Part shown: in pieces, positions 34,092 to 43,600 of the stretch
How the letters are laid out: each line of letters begins with the position of its first letter
How positions within the stretch are numbered: position 1 is the first letter of the stretch
Source of the DNA: Bacteroidota bacterium
GTDB lineage: Bacteria > Bacteroidota > Bacteroidia > JABDFU01
Assembly (NCBI GenBank): GCA_016183775.1
Contig: JACPDY010000093.1
Span: forward strand, 62,001 to 126,000
DNA: 64,000 nucleotides
Direction of reading: 5' to 3'
Notes under the pieces: model-generated
What the model was told of the DNA's origin: nothing
The model's database searches: none
What the model saw: the letters and a program-made list of their open reading frames with translations, nothing else
Translations under genes and position numbers: made by a program

Positions 34092-36257
34092 ATGAGCTTT
34101 ATCGGAGGATACCAAAGTGATGTAAATCTCAACGACATAAATTTTGTCGGAGATTTTCCTATTGACCATTCCATAGGAGGCTTCGGTATAACTACCGGAG
34201 TTGATGATTACCTGCTTGTTTTAACACCTGCCATTTTACAATACCGTCAGGGCTTACCATTGGAGGTAAGATTTTCTCAACCGAACACCGGAGCAGTAAC
34301 AATCAATGTTAATGGAAGGGGTATAATTGCAATTAAGAAAATTGTTGCTGGAGTATTGGTTAACCTGGAAGCGGGAGATCTGACTAACGACAAAGTTTAT
34401 ATTTTAATTTATGACGGAACTGTCTTTCAGATTGCCAATAGCAGTCATTTATTGTTGGATGCAACAGAGACACGCATGGGCATTTCACAAATAGCCACTT
34501 CTCAAGAAGTAGTTGACGGTGTGGATAATAGTAAAATCGTTACCCCTGCTAAATTGGCTTCTTATATTGCAGATAAAGTAACAGGGCTTTGGGAAGACCA
34601 AGGTCTTATTGATTGCTCAACTAATCCACTTTATCCGGCTGGTCAAACAGGAAATGCTTACACAGTAAGTACAGCAGGAAAAATTGGCGGACTATTTGGA
34701 CCAAATGTAGGGGTAAGAGATATTATTTATTGTAACATAGATAATGAAGGTGGAGACGATGAAAATGTTGGACACAATTGGACGATTATTCAAGCAAATT
34801 TAGAGCAAGCCTCCGAAGTAATTGCAGGATTTGCTAAAATCGCAACGCAAGCAGAGATTACTTCTGGAATTAATGATACCAAATTCATCACTCCATTAAA
34901 ACTAATTACATGGTTTGCTTCGCAACTGGCAACCGAGCTTCAGCCGGGAATTTCAGAAAGAGCTACACAGGCAGAAGTAAATGCAGAACTTGACGATCAA
35001 AGACACATTACTCCTCTTAAACTTATTAACTGGTTTATAACAAAAACCGCAACGGAAGCAATAGCTGGTATCGCTGAAATTGCAACGCAAGCAGAAGTTA
35101 CTGCTGGAGTTGATGATACCAGGTTCGTCACTCCACAAAAGCTGGCAGCGTATGTAGCAGGTAAGATAACTGGCTTATGGGAAGATAAAGGAACAATTAA
35201 TTGCGCTGGAAATCCAAATTATCCTGCCGGGCTAAAAGGAGATGCTTATACAGTCAATGTTGCCGGTAAAATTGGTGGGCCAGCAGGAATAAATGTAGAA
35301 GTAAAAGACGTTATCTACTGTAATAATGATAATCCGGGTGGAACACAATTAGCGGTTGGAGCAAACTGGACTATTATTCAAGCTAACCTTGAACAGGCTA
35401 CTGAATTGTTAGCTGGCTACTCTGAATTAGCTACGGTAGCTGAAGTAAATACAGGTATTGATGACCAACGTATAATTACCCCTTTTAAATTAAGGGTTTT
35501 GTTAGATAACCGTCTTGCAACGGAAATTTTATCAGGCTTGATCGAACTTGCAACTCAGGCAGAAGTAAATGCTGGTTTAGATGATATCCGGGCAGTAACC
35601 TCCCTGAAGCTGATGACACTCCTCAATGCACTTTTAAAATATCAGGCAGGCGCAGGTGTAAATTCCATTATACCAAAATTAGGAGTGAACAATACTGCTC
35701 CTGGCTCTCATGCTGCTGTATTAAATGGAAACAATAACCGAGCTAATAGCACCTTTAGTGTAGCTATTGGAAGTTATGCAGATGCGTGGCAGTTCAATGA
35801 ATATAGCAAAGCTCCGGGAGCTTTTTTTGCTACCCAGGGAAGTGTTCAACATAGTGTTTTAACTATTTGGAACATTGTGCCGTCTGGTGGAGGAATATAC
35901 CCAATCAACTTGGATGGCGGTGGAGCAAGTGCTTCTAACCGTTGGAGGATTCCCAATAATTCAATCATACAGTTTATGTTGCAGTTTAGCATTGTGCAAA
36001 ATTCCGGTTCAGCGGGAACAATTGGTGATACCTGGACAGCCATTTATGAAGGCGTGGCAAAAAATGTGGGCAATGTTATTTCATGGGTAGGTGGAGCGCC
36101 TACTGCAAGAGAAATTCGTCAGGATGCAGGTCTTTCTCCCTCAGTTTCTTTCGGGACTTCAGGAAACGAACTTATTCCTATTGTAATTGCTATTGCTAAC
36201 AAGAATCTTCATGTAAACATTACAGGATATATCACGCAAACCAAATTTAGTCTTTGA
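34092..36257 (+). CDS. Fibre / receptor-binding protein with repeated modules
   Basis: The 721-residue protein has many copies of the phage tail-fibre repeat 'ATQAEV.aGvDD.r.vTP.KL'. It has two copies of an ~80-residue module, near 166-245 and 361-440, each starting LWED.G.I.C and ending WTIIQANLEQA. The C-terminal domain (about 575-721) has YADAWQF, GSVQHSVLTIWNI and RIPNNSIIQFML. It resembles C-terminal domains of marine phage fibres that bind hosts. It is the likely adsorption protein of the particle. The presence of fibre repeats does not require a tail. Confidence 0.75.
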   Translation: MSFIGGYQSDVNLNDINFVGDFPIDHSIGGFGITTGVDDYLLVLTPAILQYRQGLPLEVRFSQPNTGAVTINVNGRGIIAIKKIVAGVLVNLEAGDLTNDKVYILIYDGTVFQIANSSHLLLDATETRMGISQIATSQEVVDGVDNSKIVTPAKLASYIADKVTGLWEDQGLIDCSTNPLYPAGQTGNAYTVSTAGKIGGLFGPNVGVRDIIYCNIDNEGGDDENVGHNWTIIQANLEQASEVIAGFAKIATQAEITSGINDTKFITPLKLITWFASQLATELQPGISERATQAEVNAELDDQRHITPLKLINWFITKTATEAIAGIAEIATQAEVTAGVDDTRFVTPQKLAAYVAGKITGLWEDKGTINCAGNPNYPAGLKGDAYTVNVAGKIGGPAGINVEVKDVIYCNNDNPGGTQLAVGANWTIIQANLEQATELLAGYSELATVAEVNTGIDDQRIITPFKLRVLLDNRLATEILSGLIELATQAEVNAGLDDIRAVTSLKLMTLLNALLKYQAGAGVNSIIPKLGVNNTAPGSHAAVLNGNNNRANSTFSVAIGSYADAWQFNEYSKAPGAFFATQGSVQHSVLTIWNIVPSGGGIYPINLDGGGASASNRWRIPNNSIIQFMLQFSIVQNSGSAGTIGDTWTAIYEGVAKNVGNVISWVGGAPTAREIRQDAGLSPSVSFGTSGNELIPIVIAIANKNLHVNITGYITQTKFSL

Positions 36258-36309
36258 AGGGTGATCCCGGTGGAACCGGTGATTGAAATTCCCTAACAAA
36301 TAATTTACT

Positions 36310-36666
36310 ATGGATTATTTAAAACTGATAGCCGTATTATTTAGCGCAACCGGCTTTTGGAAACTGGTGGAGCTGGTGATCCGTTTCCGGTCTGATAATC
36401 GGAAACAGGCTGCCGAAATCAGGAATCTGAACGCACAGGCTGAAAAGCTGACCTCCGAAAACTGGATTGAGTGGTCAAAAACCCTCGAAAAAAGGGTAAA
36501 GGAACTGGAAGCCGTAGCAGAGGAAAACAAAGAACTCAAAAGACAAATCGAGAGCCAGCGTAACCGGATCTGCGAACTGGAGAATAAAGTTGACAAAGTG
36601 GAAAAGGAAAACGAGCAGCTGCGGAACCAGCTTCAGGAAATTTCAAAAACGCACGAACATGAGTGA
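36310..36666 (+). CDS. N-anchored coiled-coil protein, 118 aa
   Basis: An N-terminal hydrophobic segment (LKLIAVLFSATGFWKLVEL) is followed by a long coiled coil rich in Glu, Lys and Arg to the C-terminus. Similar small anchored coiled-coil proteins occur next to lysis genes in Bacteroidota phages. The 50 bases upstream contain a short CCGGT/ACCGG inverted repeat without a T-run. It overlaps the next gene. Confidence 0.55.
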   Translation: MDYLKLIAVLFSATGFWKLVELVIRFRSDNRKQAAEIRNLNAQAEKLTSENWIEWSKTLEKRVKELEAVAEENKELKRQIESQRNRICELENKVDKVEKENEQLRNQLQEISKTHEHE

Positions 36667-36799
36667 GCAAAGCAAATTAATGAAAGCGCTATACACCGTA
36701 TTCCTCATTGCGGTTACTGTTCGCACTTGTGTTTCCCTGTACGACAGGTTTACAGAGGTCGAAAAAAAGGAATTTGATTGCAAAAACAAATTGAAGTAA
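36659..36799 (+). CDS. Small membrane protein, 46 aa
   Basis: I chose ATG 36659, which overlaps the previous stop, instead of an upstream frame start at 36590 that lies inside the neighbour. There is one helix at about 9-27 (KALYTVFLIAVTVRTCVSLY). Unknown function; likely part of the lysis group. Confidence 0.5.
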   Translation: MSEQSKLMKALYTVFLIAVTVRTCVSLYDRFTEVEKKEFDCKNKLK

Positions 36800-36800
36800 G

Positions 36801-37331
36801 ATGAAAATTACACGCAAGCAGGTATTTTGGGGACTTGGAATAACAGCCGGGTTAATTACCATTGGTGTATTGGTTCATAAGCACCGCAAGAAAATTAAGG
36901 AGATTGCGGAAGAAGCCGCAGAAAAAGCCCAAAGCTGGCTCCGTCCGGTGGTCGCTAAAATAACCAGCAAGTTCGGATATCGCACAGATCCCAAAACCGG
37001 AAAGCAAAATGCCTTTCATAACGGTATTGATTTAGCTGTTCCCGTTGGAACACCGATTAAAAGCCCTATGCCGGGCATTGTGGATGCTCTTACTTCGGGA
37101 GGGGATGGAGGCAGCCAGGTTATCATTAAACACGATAACGGCTATAAAACCGGATATGCTCATTTATCCAAGCAGCTGGTGAAGAAAGGCGATAAGATAA
37201 AGCAGGGTGATGTTATTGCACTCTCTGGGAACACGGGAAAAAGCACTGGCCCACATTTGCACTTAACATTAACGGATCCCTCCGGCGCTAAGGTTGATCC
37301 GCAAAAAATGCTTTATTCTGGTGTAGTGTAA
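36801..37331 (+). CDS. Membrane-anchored M23 metallopeptidase
   Basis: The 176-residue protein has an N-terminal anchor helix (about 8-26) and an M23/LytM domain: SKFGYRTDP, FHNGIDLA (H73, D77), YAHLSKQL, SGNTGKSTGPHLHLTL (H152, H154). It hydrolyses peptide cross-links in peptidoglycan. The combination of anchor and active site suggests cell-wall opening at entry or exit by a particle or at lysis. It is the last gene of the late operon. Confidence 0.8.
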   Translation: MKITRKQVFWGLGITAGLITIGVLVHKHRKKIKEIAEEAAEKAQSWLRPVVAKITSKFGYRTDPKTGKQNAFHNGIDLAVPVGTPIKSPMPGIVDALTSGGDGGSQVIIKHDNGYKTGYAHLSKQLVKKGDKIKQGDVIALSGNTGKSTGPHLHLTLTDPSGAKVDPQKMLYSGVV

Positions 37332-37369
37332 GGGAGGTATTGCTTAATTTTTTTTCATTTAATTACAAA

Positions 37370-37552
37370 TTATTTTTTCTCATTCGCACTGTCTTGCAGC
37401 TCTTTTTGTTTCTCCCGTAAATATTTAAGAATGGTTCTTAAACTTTCAATTCCATTCCCGTTCCTTCCATCTTTCATAGTGTTCTGCAATTTCCCTTCGG
37501 TTTCCTTTATCAACGCAGTAAGGGCTTCTAAATATGATGTTGTATCAGGCAT
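37370..37552 (-). CDS. Small hypothetical protein, 60 aa
   Basis: Soluble helical protein (LTALIKETEGKLQNTMKDGR). It faces the end of the late operon; no terminator stem was recognised in the 38-base gap. It is first of three small minus-strand genes. Unknown family. Confidence 0.45.
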   Translation of the reverse strand: MPDTTSYLEALTALIKETEGKLQNTMKDGRNGNGIESLRTILKYLREKQKELQDSANEKK

Positions 37553-37561
37553 TACATCTTC

Positions 37562-37774
37562 TCATTTAGGGATATTTTCTCCAGTAAATAGTTTAAAATA
37601 ATTTTCCCAATCGTGAAATTCTTCATTCACGTTTGGCTTGGCAAGCAGCTTGTAGTAATAATAATCCCTGCGTTTTTTAAAACTACGTATTCGATTCAGG
37701 CAAACTAAGTAGATAATAAGCCCGCCACTAATAAGCCCTGAAATAAACATACAAATATCCTCTATCATTGGCAT
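37562..37774 (-). CDS. Small membrane protein, 70 aa
   Basis: An N-terminal helix (DICMFISGLISGGLIIYLVC) is followed by a basic Tyr-rich stretch (SFKKRRDYYYYKLLAKP). No family recognised. It is grouped with the two neighbouring small genes. Confidence 0.45.
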   Translation of the reverse strand: MPMIEDICMFISGLISGGLIIYLVCLNRIRSFKKRRDYYYYKLLAKPNVNEEFHDWENYFKLFTGENIPK

Positions 37775-37787
37775 AAAATTTATCTAT

Positions 37788-38030
37788 TTATATCAAAGTT
37801 TTTAGTATCTCCATTGCTCTCTTTACATTATTCCATTCCTTTTCGTTGACCTTGCTTTTTTCAATACGAGTTAATGCAAGCTCTAATTTTTCGATAAACC
37901 TCTTGATGATATGGCTGTTTATCCCGTTCTCAATCATTTTATCTCTCGCAGCCCGGATAATGTACTCAACAGAATAAACATCAGCTGATTGAATTATCCT
38001 TTTCATCGTTCTGTCCCTGAACTCTTTCAT
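37788..38030 (-). CDS. Small hypothetical helical protein, 80 aa
   Basis: Charged, helical and soluble (DRTMKRIIQSADVYSVEYII, KRFIEKLELALTRIEKS). No family recognised. It lies 40 bp downstream of the PorP/SprF gene on the same strand and might be read from that operon. Confidence 0.45.
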   Translation of the reverse strand: MKEFRDRTMKRIIQSADVYSVEYIIRAARDKMIENGINSHIIKRFIEKLELALTRIEKSKVNEKEWNNVKRAMEILKTLI

Positions 38031-38069
38031 TTTCTCTCTATTTTTTCATAAACCTGGATTTAATCATTG

Positions 38070-39065
38070 CTAAAATTTCGGGCAAGGCAATAACATCTTA
38101 AATTTTGTTTTTCTCTTTTTACAGATTTTGTAGTAACAGGTAATTTCATGCGCTCCCCCGCTGGCCATTGTCAAACGTGATAATGTAATATCATAGCTGT
38201 ACCCAAAATGAAATTTGGGAGTTTCAACTGCTACAAGAACTGCAATACCATCATTGCTTGAATATCCCTTTTGCGAGTAATTGGTAAAAGGAATACCCCT
38301 GTACCACAGCCCGAAATTCAACGGACTTTTTATGTAGTACAGTCCCCAGCTGACCTGGCTGAATTTATTTTGATTTTGATAATTTATGGCAGGGACAATA
38401 TATTCGGTCTCATTCTTTTTCTCAGGACTATTTACCTTTATCTTTATACCTCCATGAACAGATGTCTTAATAGGCAAATTAGAATTACCATAGCCAAGAA
38501 GAGACTGGTTGGGACGGTTCAGATGGCTTGTAGAAACTCCGAGCCAGTATTTTTCACTGTATAAAAGTGTACCTGCTCCCAAATCCAAAAATGTACAGTT
38601 AATGGCCGGATCTTCTATCGTGCTGACGTTCCCTCCCCGTACCACTTGGTCTCCAAACAGAAGGTTACCATAGCCAAGACTTATCTGCTGCCCTCCAGCC
38701 TGTGCGCCAAAGCGGATCGCTACTTTTCTTGTAAGCAGTGCACTGTAAGAATAGTTTAAGTTGAAAATCGTTGTCTTAAGCCCTCCGCTCCCTGCAACAT
38801 CGGTAGCGAACATTATACCAAGTCCGCTATTGTATTTTGGAATAGGGCCATCGTATGAAACAAGGTAGGTGCTATATCCTTTGTGAATACCCGTCCACTG
38901 ATTCCTGGCCGTCAAGCTGAATTTGGAACATCTGTCCGCACCGGCAAAAGCAGGATTTAGATACATGGAAGTAGAATAAAATTGAGTGAAATGAATATCC
39001 TGAGCCTTCGCAGCACTCACTGCAAATAATAGAATAGTTAATATGAAGCCTCTGCATTTCAACAT
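38070..39065 (-). CDS. PorP/SprF family outer-membrane protein
   Basis: The 331-residue protein has a signal peptide (ILTILLFAVSAAKA) and the family hallmark QDIHFTQFYSTSMYLNPAFA, followed by a beta-barrel-like sequence. PorP/SprF proteins help export and surface attachment of large gliding-type adhesins by the type IX secretion system. It is the last gene of an operon whose first gene is a giant SprB-repeat protein, matching the sprB-sprF pairing seen in flavobacteria. Confidence 0.85.
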   Translation of the reverse strand: MLKCRGFILTILLFAVSAAKAQDIHFTQFYSTSMYLNPAFAGADRCSKFSLTARNQWTGIHKGYSTYLVSYDGPIPKYNSGLGIMFATDVAGSGGLKTTIFNLNYSYSALLTRKVAIRFGAQAGGQQISLGYGNLLFGDQVVRGGNVSTIEDPAINCTFLDLGAGTLLYSEKYWLGVSTSHLNRPNQSLLGYGNSNLPIKTSVHGGIKIKVNSPEKKNETEYIVPAINYQNQNKFSQVSWGLYYIKSPLNFGLWYRGIPFTNYSQKGYSSNDGIAVLVAVETPKFHFGYSYDITLSRLTMASGGAHEITCYYKICKKRKTKFKMLLPCPKF

Positions 39066-39067
39066 GG

Positions 39068-40627
39068 CTATTTTTTCAGGATAAATTTTTTATTCAATGT
39101 TTCATCAACTTTGTAAGTGTAATTTTCCTGCACCGCTATATAATCTGCCGCATAGATGGATATTTTATATTGCTTATCAGGCTTTACAATTAATATGAAC
39201 TTTCCGGTATGCGGATTAGAGGTATATGTGCTGATTATTTTATCAGCATCTTCAGACAATGTTATTTTCCCTCCCGAAATAGCATTTCCATTTTCATCGG
39301 TCAGCTGACAAGATATAACTGTATATTTATTTTGCAAGTCAAGGAAATCAATTTTATAAATGTCTGATAAGCCGAAACCATCCTTTCTTTCAGAAGAAAA
39401 ATAACCTGTCGTTCCATTTGTATTCAGTACAAAGAAAATATCATCGTTGGAGGTATTGATTGGATATCCGATGTTTTCCGGCTTGGCAAAGCTGGCTGAA
39501 TCCCTGTTGAAGCTGCATTTAAATACATCGTACCCTCCCATATTGTTTGATTGCCCTTGTGAACTGAAAAACAATACATTTTCTATTGGATGGACAAAAG
39601 GCGCATCTTCATCATAAGGTGTATTTACATTCGCTCCGAGATTATAAGGTTTGCCCCATGCTCCGTTTGGAAGTTTTTTTATCATGTATAAATCTTTGCC
39701 TCCATAACCTCCCGGCATATCACTGGAAAAGAAAACCGTCTCCCCATCAGGGGCATAGCAAGCGCTTGTTTCTATATAATCTTTTGAGTTGATTTCTGAT
39801 TCCAATAGTTGAGGAACCGTCCAGTCAGTTCCATTGTGAACTGAAGTATAAAAATTTCCCGTTAGCAACGTATCATTGGAATTATAAATAATTATTTTTT
39901 GTCCGTCAGCAGAAAGCCCCGTACAGGCATTGTTTCCGGGGGTATTAATGTTTGGGCTTATGCCGGAAGCATTTGTCCAATAATTATTCTTTCTCTTTGA
40001 AATTAAAATATCCTCGTAATATTCCCCGAACACATCCTTCTTTCCTGACCGTTTGGAAGTGAAAACCAGCACACTTTCATCGGCAGGAATAAGCGGGGCA
40101 TATTCATCAAAAGGTGTATTAATGGAATCACCTAAATTTTCAATAACAATATCTGATAAAGGATGCGTTTCTGCATACTTCGCATACAGGCATTTTGCAA
40201 TCTGGTCGTTTATTTCCCTGAAAGAATGCTCTTTCTCATAGTTCGCTTTCTGATACGACTGAAAATATTCAAGGGCCTTATTGTAATCGCCTCTCATCTG
40301 ATAATTGGCCGCAAGGTAATACTTCAATTCATCGTTATCATATCCCTTTGCCTGCTCAAAATACCTTAATGATTTGCTTTTATACCTCTTGATATGAAAA
40401 TAGCAAACACCCATTCTATAATTGATTTCTTTATCTATGGTATCGAGATCATACAAAACCTTATACAGCTCCAAAGCGTTCAGGTAATCGCCTTTGTCGC
40501 TTTTTTCGTTGGCCAATTGATATACTTTTAGCTTGTTCACTTTCTTGGATTGTCCGATCACCGGTGCAATTCCCAAAAGCAAATACATCAACAGAACAAA
40601 AAATATTTTAGCGTATGAGTGTAACAT
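39068..40627 (-). CDS. TPR/PD40 protein (PorE/SprE-like, no OmpA domain)
   Basis: The 519-residue protein has a signal peptide (FVLLMYLLLGIAPVIGQS) and TPR-like helices to about 160. PD40/WD40-like propeller repeats follow (VFTSKRSGKKDVFGE, TVFFSSDMPGGYGGKDLYMI, LFFSSQGQSNNMGGYDVFK). A C-terminal carboxypeptidase-regulatory-like beta domain ends at KKFILKK. PorE-type proteins normally add a C-terminal OmpA domain that binds peptidoglycan; here it is missing. It overlaps the adhesin gene by 20 bp and the PorP/SprF gene follows after two bases. Confidence 0.8.
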   Translation of the reverse strand: MLHSYAKIFFVLLMYLLLGIAPVIGQSKKVNKLKVYQLANEKSDKGDYLNALELYKVLYDLDTIDKEINYRMGVCYFHIKRYKSKSLRYFEQAKGYDNDELKYYLAANYQMRGDYNKALEYFQSYQKANYEKEHSFREINDQIAKCLYAKYAETHPLSDIVIENLGDSINTPFDEYAPLIPADESVLVFTSKRSGKKDVFGEYYEDILISKRKNNYWTNASGISPNINTPGNNACTGLSADGQKIIIYNSNDTLLTGNFYTSVHNGTDWTVPQLLESEINSKDYIETSACYAPDGETVFFSSDMPGGYGGKDLYMIKKLPNGAWGKPYNLGANVNTPYDEDAPFVHPIENVLFFSSQGQSNNMGGYDVFKCSFNRDSASFAKPENIGYPINTSNDDIFFVLNTNGTTGYFSSERKDGFGLSDIYKIDFLDLQNKYTVISCQLTDENGNAISGGKITLSEDADKIISTYTSNPHTGKFILIVKPDKQYKISIYAADYIAVQENYTYKVDETLNKKFILKK

Positions 40628-43600
40628 CTCCTGTTTTTCTATAAACTTTTCCGTTAATAAATTTCACATAGCCTTTATAAACATATACATCCTGCTGGCA
40701 GATTTTTTCCTTAAAGTACCCGTTCCAGCCTTGCTTAATATCGTGTGTTTCAAAAATTAATTCACCCCATCGGTCAAAAATCAGCAGCTCGAATTCGACA
40801 ACATCTGCCGTGTAAGGGAAGAAAATATTGTTATCCAAACTGTTTGGATCATAATAGCCGTTTGAATTGCTATTGGGATCAGGAGTAAAGGCCGATGGAA
40901 AAGTGATAGTAGGCGTTACGGTAACATCCAGGTACATCGTATCTGCACAACCGAAAGCACTGGTAGCAATTAACTGGATAACATAATTGCCTGAAGTGTT
41001 ATACTTATGTTCAGGATCGGTTTGGTTGGAAGTAGCACCATCTCCAAAACTCCAATAATAAATGGTTGCTCCGGTAGATTGATTGTTACACTTTAACAGA
41101 TCCACCGGTATAAGTAAATTGGTTGAGTTAACAGAGAACAAAGCATTAGGAATCGGGTGTGCTATAATCAATACAGGATTTGCGGAATTGCTATTGGTAC
41201 ATCCCTGCAAAGTAGTAACCTGCAAAACGACACTGTATGTGCCTGCATTATTATAGGTGTGTGATGGATTTTGCAGAGTGGATGTAGAACCATCCCCAAA
41301 GCTCCAAAACCATGAGGTGATAGGATCGCTGTTGTTTCCCGTCAGAGATTGATCTGAAAAATAAATCGTAACTGGAGTACATCCCTCCAATGTGTCGGGT
41401 GAAAATAATACAGTGGGTGGCGGATTAAAATTCACCTTAATCGAATCTTTGATAACCGTACCGCAGGAATTAGTAATTGTTACTACGTAGGTCGTTGGCT
41501 GGCTCGGTGTAACCGTATAAGGCCCTGTACCATTACCAAGTCCGTTGTTCCAGGAATATGTTAAAGAGCCGGTATTGCCAGTAACCATAACAGATACCTG
41601 CGAGCTTTGTCCCGGACAAATAGGCGTAGTAGCAGACATGGTAATACTTCCCGGAGTTAAACTAAAAACATTTATGGCGATTGTATCGCTCTGATAAAAA
41701 CAATTATTCTGGTCATAGGCTGTTACTGTATAAGTTGTAGATACAGTAGGTGAAACAGTCTGTGTGCTGCCATTACCTGTTATTGAAGGACTCCAGGAAT
41801 AGGTATAATTTCCTGTTCCACCCGATGTGCTTGCGCTGATGGTTGCCGATTGTCCCAAACAAATGGTATCGCCCATCCCTGCCGTAGTGATAACCGGTGT
41901 AGGTTGTGTTATAGTGATCTGTAAAGAATCCTTGCAATTATTCGTATCGGTTACATATGCCGTATAACTGCCCTGCGAAAGATTAGTGGCCGTTATACCC
42001 GTCTGAACGGGAACAGTTGACCATGCGTACTGATAAGGAGTAGTTCCCCCGCTTACAGAAATGCTTGCAGAGCCATTGTTGCCGGCATAACAAGTAGGCG
42101 GAGAAATGGAAATGGTTGTAGTAACCAATGCAGCAGGTTGTGTGATATTGAAAGACAGGGAATCTTTACAGCCGTTTTGATCGAGCACAAGCACCTGGTA
42201 ATTTCCAATGGCCAGGTTACTTACGCTGGAGGAACTGCCCACATTGGGAGACCAGGAATACGTATATGCAGGAGTACCACCATTTCCTGTAACCGCTATC
42301 AAGCCGTCCCCAGCACCGAAACAGCTTATGTCTTTTTTGTTGTTTGTGATGATAGAAACCGGATTGGGTTCGATAATAATTACGCTGGCTGAATTTGTAC
42401 ATCCGTTATTGTCGGTTACTGTAACCGAGTAGCTGCCCGCTGTCAGATTACTGATGGCAGAAGTTGTAGCACCTGTATTCCAGCTATATGAATAGGGGCT
42501 TACACCTCCATTTACAGCAGCAATAGCGCTGCCATTATTGTTTCCAAAACAGGATATATGAGTAGGAGTGATCGTTGCACTGAGCAGAGCCGGTTGGGTG
42601 ATGTAAAAAGCGGTTGAAGAAATACATCCGGTGCTATCTGTTACAGTTACCGTGTAAGTCCCTGCACACAGGTTATTTATCGAAGTTGTAGTTGCACCGT
42701 TCACCCAAAGGTAAGTATAGGGCGGAACACCGCCTGTTCCTCCAACCGTTGCAGAACCGTTGCAGCTTCCATTACAGGTAACACTCGCAGAAGTAACAGG
42801 AATGGCGGTTACCCCCGGATTGTTATATACCTGAACACTTCCCGTTTGGGTACAGCCGTTGGCATCGGTTACCGTTACAAAATAATTAGCTGATGGTATA
42901 TTGCTGGCTGTTGCAGTGGTTTGTCCGTTGCTCCATAAATAAGAATAAGCACCTGTGCCTCCCGATGCTGTTACCGTAGCGGAACCATCGCTCTGGTTAC
43001 AGGTCGAAGGAGCAAAAGAGAAAGAAAGCGCTATTGCAATAGGTTCATTTACAGTTACGCTTCCTGTGACCGCACAGGAATTTGAATCGCTTATGGTAAC
43101 TGTATAAGTACCTACTGTTAAATTGCTGGCTGTTGCACCGGTTGCTCCCGTATTCCACAAATAAGTATAAGGAGATGTGCCACCGCTGACCGCAGCAGTA
43201 GCGGATCCATTCGTACCTCCATTACAGCTTACCGATACGGGAACAGTATTCACCGCCAATACGCTTGGCTGAGTGATTGTGAAAGAGCTGCTGGCCGTAC
43301 AACCGTTATTATCCGTTACGGTAACAGAATAGCTGCCCGGAGCAAGACCTGTCAGCGATGAAGCTATTTGTCCGGTATTCCACAGATAGTTATAACCAGG
43401 TGTACCGCCTGAAGCCGAGACCGAGGCAGAGCCATTACCAGCTCCAAAACAAGAAACATTATTGTACAAAACAGTGGCAGTAAGCGCAGCAGCAGGCTGG
43501 ATAATGGTAAGAGAAGCCACTGAGGTACATCCATTGGCATCGGTAGTGGTTACTGAATACGTACCCGCCTGCAAACCGCTGGCAGTTGAAGTAGTTTGTC

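Noticed and set aside
36258-36300. Terminator after the fibre gene
   Set aside because: The CCGGT/ACCGG stem is only five pairs and has no T-run.
3206-37331. Whole-element TAG-to-Gln recoding (genetic code 15)
   Set aside because: Only one internal TAG was seen in a long gene, and TAG serves as a terminal codon at 14574, 31147 and 32343, the last directly before the next gene start.
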